This document shows, piece by piece, positions 61,489-64,000 of a stretch of 64,000 bases of DNA (positions within the stretch are counted from its first letter, which is position 1; each line of letters opens with the position of its first letter). Origin of the DNA: Pseudomonas prosekii (GTDB taxonomy: Bacteria; Pseudomonadota; Gammaproteobacteria; Pseudomonadales; Pseudomonadaceae). Both the position numbers and the translations under genes were made by a program. The notes beneath the pieces are model-generated. The model searched no databases, was not told the origin of the DNA, and worked only from the letters and a program-made list of their open reading frames with translations. Location: the NCBI RefSeq assembly GCF_900105155.1, contig NZ_LT629762.1, positions 992,001 through 1,056,000 on the forward strand, written 5' to 3'.

Positions 61489-61781
61489 CTGTGGGAGCGA
61501 GGCTTGCTCCCACAGTGATCGTGGTGAATCTGGATGGAGGCATCACCACCAACTCCTGTAGGAGCGAGGCTTGCCCGCGAAGACGGTGGCACCTTCAACA
61601 TCAAGTCAACTGATAAACCGCCATCGCGGGCAAGCCATGCTCCCACAGTGATCGTGCTGGATCTGGATGGAGGCATCACCACCAACTCCTGTGGGAGCTA
61701 GGCTTGCCCGCGAAGACGGTGGCACATTCAACATCAGGTCAACTGACAAACCGCCATCGCGGCCAAGCCATGCTCCTACGG
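61489..61781. repeat. tandem REP array with a period of about 133 bp
   Basis: The 476-bp gap between rfbF and the next glycosyltransferase has no gene. The block CACAGTGATCGTG(G/C)TG followed by CTGGATGGAGGCATCACCACC starts at 61511 and 61644. Each is followed by a GGAGC(G/T)AGGCTTGCCCGCGAAG arm and the opposite CCGCCATCGCGG arm. From 61313 to 61488 no structure was recognised. Confidence 0.85.
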
Positions 61782-61788
61782 GTTTGGT

Positions 61789-64000
61789 TCAGTCGGCGAG
61801 CCAGCCGTTTTCCCAGTAGCGCAAGTTGTCGCCGCGCAGCACGTAGTCGCGCATCACCACTTCGCGCAACTGATCGCCCATGCGATAGCTGGCATCCGGG
61901 TCGGCCAGGTGCATGCGGATCGCTTGCAGCCATTCATCGGTGGTGTTGGTCTTGATCCGCGTGCACGGCAGATAACCGCGATACGCCTCGGTGTCACTGC
62001 AGATCACCGGGTAACCGCACGCGCCGTATTCGAGCAGGCGCAGGTTGCTTTTGCAGTCGTTGAAAACGTGGAATTCCAGCGGCGCCAAGGCCAGATCGAG
62101 GTTCAGGCTGGCCAGTTTCGCCGGGTACACGTCGAGGCCGATCACGCCGTGGAACTCATGCATGTACGGGCGCAAATCATCCGGGCACATGCCGAAAAAC
62201 ACCCAGTCGACTTCGTTCGCCAGTTCACGCACGACCTCGGCGATCACCGCCAGATCGCCATGGTGACTGGTGCCGCCACCCCAGCCGACGCGCGGTTTTT
62301 TCGAGGTACGGCGCTGGCTCGGCATGTCGCTCCACAGGTGTTTGGCGAGCATGTTCGGCACCACGCGGATGTCGTCGTGCATGTCCGACAACGCATTGCC
62401 GAGGGCTTCGGTAGACACCACGACGCGGTCGCACATGCCGATCGCCCGGCGCACCAGCTTCTCCATGTCGTCGCTGCCCGGCATGTTGCGAATGTGCGCA
62501 TTGCGCTGGGGGACGTTGATTACGTAGTCATCCAGCTCGTAGATTCGCCGCGCGTTGGAATAGGTGCGAAACACCGGGATCTCGTTGATCAGCCCTTCGG
62601 AATAACGGCCCTGCAGAACGATCACGTCTGGCGACAACCGTTCGATTTCGATAATCGAAGGGCGGTTGTAGTAGATACGCCCGCGCACCCGGTCGGCGGC
62701 TTCGAGCTCGAGCAACGGCTGCGTCACGCGATAGTGGCCGATGGCTGAAGCGTTGGCCGGCAAGGCAAGAATCTTCGGCAGCGGCGATTTCGAAAAAGGG
62801 CTCCAGCCCCTGCGCAAACCCGGCTCCAGGACAAAACTGACCCCGCCCCGGCCCTCCAGCGTCAGGTTGACGTTGTACGCCGGATCACGGGCGATCACCG
62901 GCAACCAGCGCTTGTAGAAAACCTCTTGCTCCTGATCACTACGGGCCTGATCGGCGGCTTGCGGTGGTTGCGCGCCCAGCGCCAATTGTGCGTGCGGCGT
63001 CCAGACCACCAGATAGCCTTGCTGGCCGATCCGCAGGCACAGGTCGACGTCGTTCAGCGACTGCGCCAGGCCTTGCTCGTCAAAACCGCCGACGGCAGCA
63101 AAAACCGCTTTGCGCAGCATCAGGCAATCACCGGCGACGGCGCTCGGGTTGTGCGCGGTTTGCAGGCGATACATGTAGCCTTTCGCGTGCAGGGTCTCGC
63201 CGGCAAACGGCACGCCGGCCGGCCCATGCAGCCCCAGAATCAAACCGGCCTGCACCACTCGACCTTCCGGGTTGAACAGCTTGGCGCCGACGGCACCGAC
63301 TTCCGGACGTTGCGCGTGGTTGAGCAGCTCGGTCAGCCAGTCACCCTGGGTGATCACCGCGTAAGGATTGAGCATCAGCACGTATTCGCCACGCGCCTGC
63401 GCCACGGCGAAATTGCCCACCGCCGCTGCATTGCCCTGCGGTGGATAGTCCTGCGACGGCCAGGCAATGACCCGAATCCGCTCGCTGCCCAATTGCGTCA
63501 TGCCGTCGAACCAGATGCGCGCCTCCTCGCTCTGGCTGCCGTTGTCCACCAGCAGCAGCTCATATTCGCCGTAAGACGTTTTTTCCAACAGGCTCTCGAC
63601 GCAGCGTTGTACCGCGACCGTCTGGTCGTTGCTGACAATCACAATCGACACCAGCGGCCGAGCGACATGCAGATAATCGACGCGATTGAGCAACGTCGAA
63701 CTGCCGTCGCGAATCTGGTGCGCAATGCCCAGGCGTTGCAGATGCGCTTGCAGCAACAACGGATTGGCTTCCATCACCTCGGGCAGCGACAACCATTGGG
63801 TCAAGTCGAAAGCGGATTCCAGCAGCACTTCGGCAACGTGACCGATCGCCTGCGTACCGTCGGTTTCAACCAGACGCCACAGCAGATCATGCGGGGCCAA
63901 TTCACCGTGCCCGGAATCGAAACCGCCCAGCGCCAGGAAACGCTCGCATTCAAAGGCCAGCGCCCGACCGACGTACGGATAGCTGCGCATCAGATCGAGG
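61789..64000 (-). CDS. large bifunctional glycosyltransferase, 5-prime end beyond the window
   Basis: At least 736 residues are visible and the frame is still open at the window edge, so the N terminus is missing. A GT2 domain (about residues 110-350 of the visible ORF) has VSIVIVSNDQTVAVQRCVESL and SLNDVDLCLRIG. A C-terminal GT4/Glyco_trans_1-like domain (about 420-733) has VGWGGGTSHHGD, DLALAPLEFHVFNDCKSNLRLLEYGACGYPVICSD. The layout resembles the flagellin glycosyltransferases (Fgt type) of P. syringae islands. In the GT2 part, the usual metal-site Asp is replaced in LMLNPYAVI. Confidence 0.85.
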   Translation of the reverse strand, partial: LDLMRSYPYVGRALAFECERFLALGGFDSGHGELAPHDLLWRLVETDGTQAIGHVAEVLLESAFDLTQWLSLPEVMEANPLLLQAHLQRLGIAHQIRDGSSTLLNRVDYLHVARPLVSIVIVSNDQTVAVQRCVESLLEKTSYGEYELLLVDNGSQSEEARIWFDGMTQLGSERIRVIAWPSQDYPPQGNAAAVGNFAVAQARGEYVLMLNPYAVITQGDWLTELLNHAQRPEVGAVGAKLFNPEGRVVQAGLILGLHGPAGVPFAGETLHAKGYMYRLQTAHNPSAVAGDCLMLRKAVFAAVGGFDEQGLAQSLNDVDLCLRIGQQGYLVVWTPHAQLALGAQPPQAADQARSDQEQEVFYKRWLPVIARDPAYNVNLTLEGRGGVSFVLEPGLRRGWSPFSKSPLPKILALPANASAIGHYRVTQPLLELEAADRVRGRIYYNRPSIIEIERLSPDVIVLQGRYSEGLINEIPVFRTYSNARRIYELDDYVINVPQRNAHIRNMPGSDDMEKLVRRAIGMCDRVVVSTEALGNALSDMHDDIRVVPNMLAKHLWSDMPSQRRTSKKPRVGWGGGTSHHGDLAVIAEVVRELANEVDWVFFGMCPDDLRPYMHEFHGVIGLDVYPAKLASLNLDLALAPLEFHVFNDCKSNLRLLEYGACGYPVICSDTEAYRGYLPCTRIKTNTTDEWLQAIRMHLADPDASYRMGDQLREVVMRDYVLRGDNLRYWENGWLAD

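Overview
The window comes from the chromosome of a Pseudomonas of the P. fluorescens group. The sequence is GC-rich. It carries the Pseudomonas-specific flagellar regulators FleQ, FleS/FleR and FleN, the second stator pair MotC/MotD, a ParA-like/CheW-like pair beside the chemotaxis genes, and a ccm operon at the far end of the flagellar block. REP-type palindromes of the kind common in Pseudomonas are scattered between genes. Nearly everything lies on the minus strand, so transcription runs from high to low coordinates. The main exception is a two-gene plus-strand unit at 8.5-10.4 kb.

Layout from left to right. (1) 63-679: a hicA-hicB toxin-antitoxin pair. (2) 935-8331: a small lipoprotein, then the complete cytochrome c maturation operon ccmABCDEFGHI. 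(3) 8551-10442 (+): a second FliK-like hook-length protein and a stand-alone FlhB C-terminal-domain protein. (4) 10633-22915: DUF2802, cheW, a ParP-like CheW protein, a ParA-like ATPase, motD, motC, cheB, cheA, cheZ, cheY, fliA, fleN, an unannotated 35-codon ORF, and flhF. (5) 22927-33951: flhA, then REP repeats interrupted by a complete IS3-family element, then flhB and fliRQPONMLK. (6) 34057-42429: the HptB-HsbR-HsbA regulatory switch, then fliJIHGFE. (7) 42663-50683: fleR, fleS, fleQ, fliT, fliS, fliD, flaG, and a short flagellin gene fliC. (8) 51016-64000: a flagellin-glycosylation type island, with a KAS III-like enzyme, a PseG-acetyltransferase fusion, a 974-aa three-domain glycosyltransferase, a sugar C-methyltransferase, an SDR reductase/epimerase, an RmlC-like epimerase, rfbG, rfbF, and a second large glycosyltransferase cut off by the window edge.

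How it fits together. Regulation can be read from the DNA. Sigma-54 promoter sites (GG-N10-GC) precede flhA, fliL, fliK, fliE and fleS, as expected for the FleQ and FleR tiers. Two good FliA (sigma-28) promoters precede fliC and fliS, so export apparatus and basal body come first and filament genes last. The chemotaxis genes include the polar-array positioning pair (ParA-like and ParP-like) and a CheA whose linker holds four copies of an acidic motif.

The most interesting part is the island next to fliC. Its rfbF-rfbG-epimerase-reductase-C-methyltransferase series predicts a CDP-linked, C-methyl-branched 6-deoxyhexose, probably transferred to flagellin. The KAS III and the PseG-GNAT fusion point to an acylated sugar as well. 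The transposon is also unusually well resolved: both ends, the 3-bp target duplication, the frameshift site and the uninterrupted target sequence are all visible.
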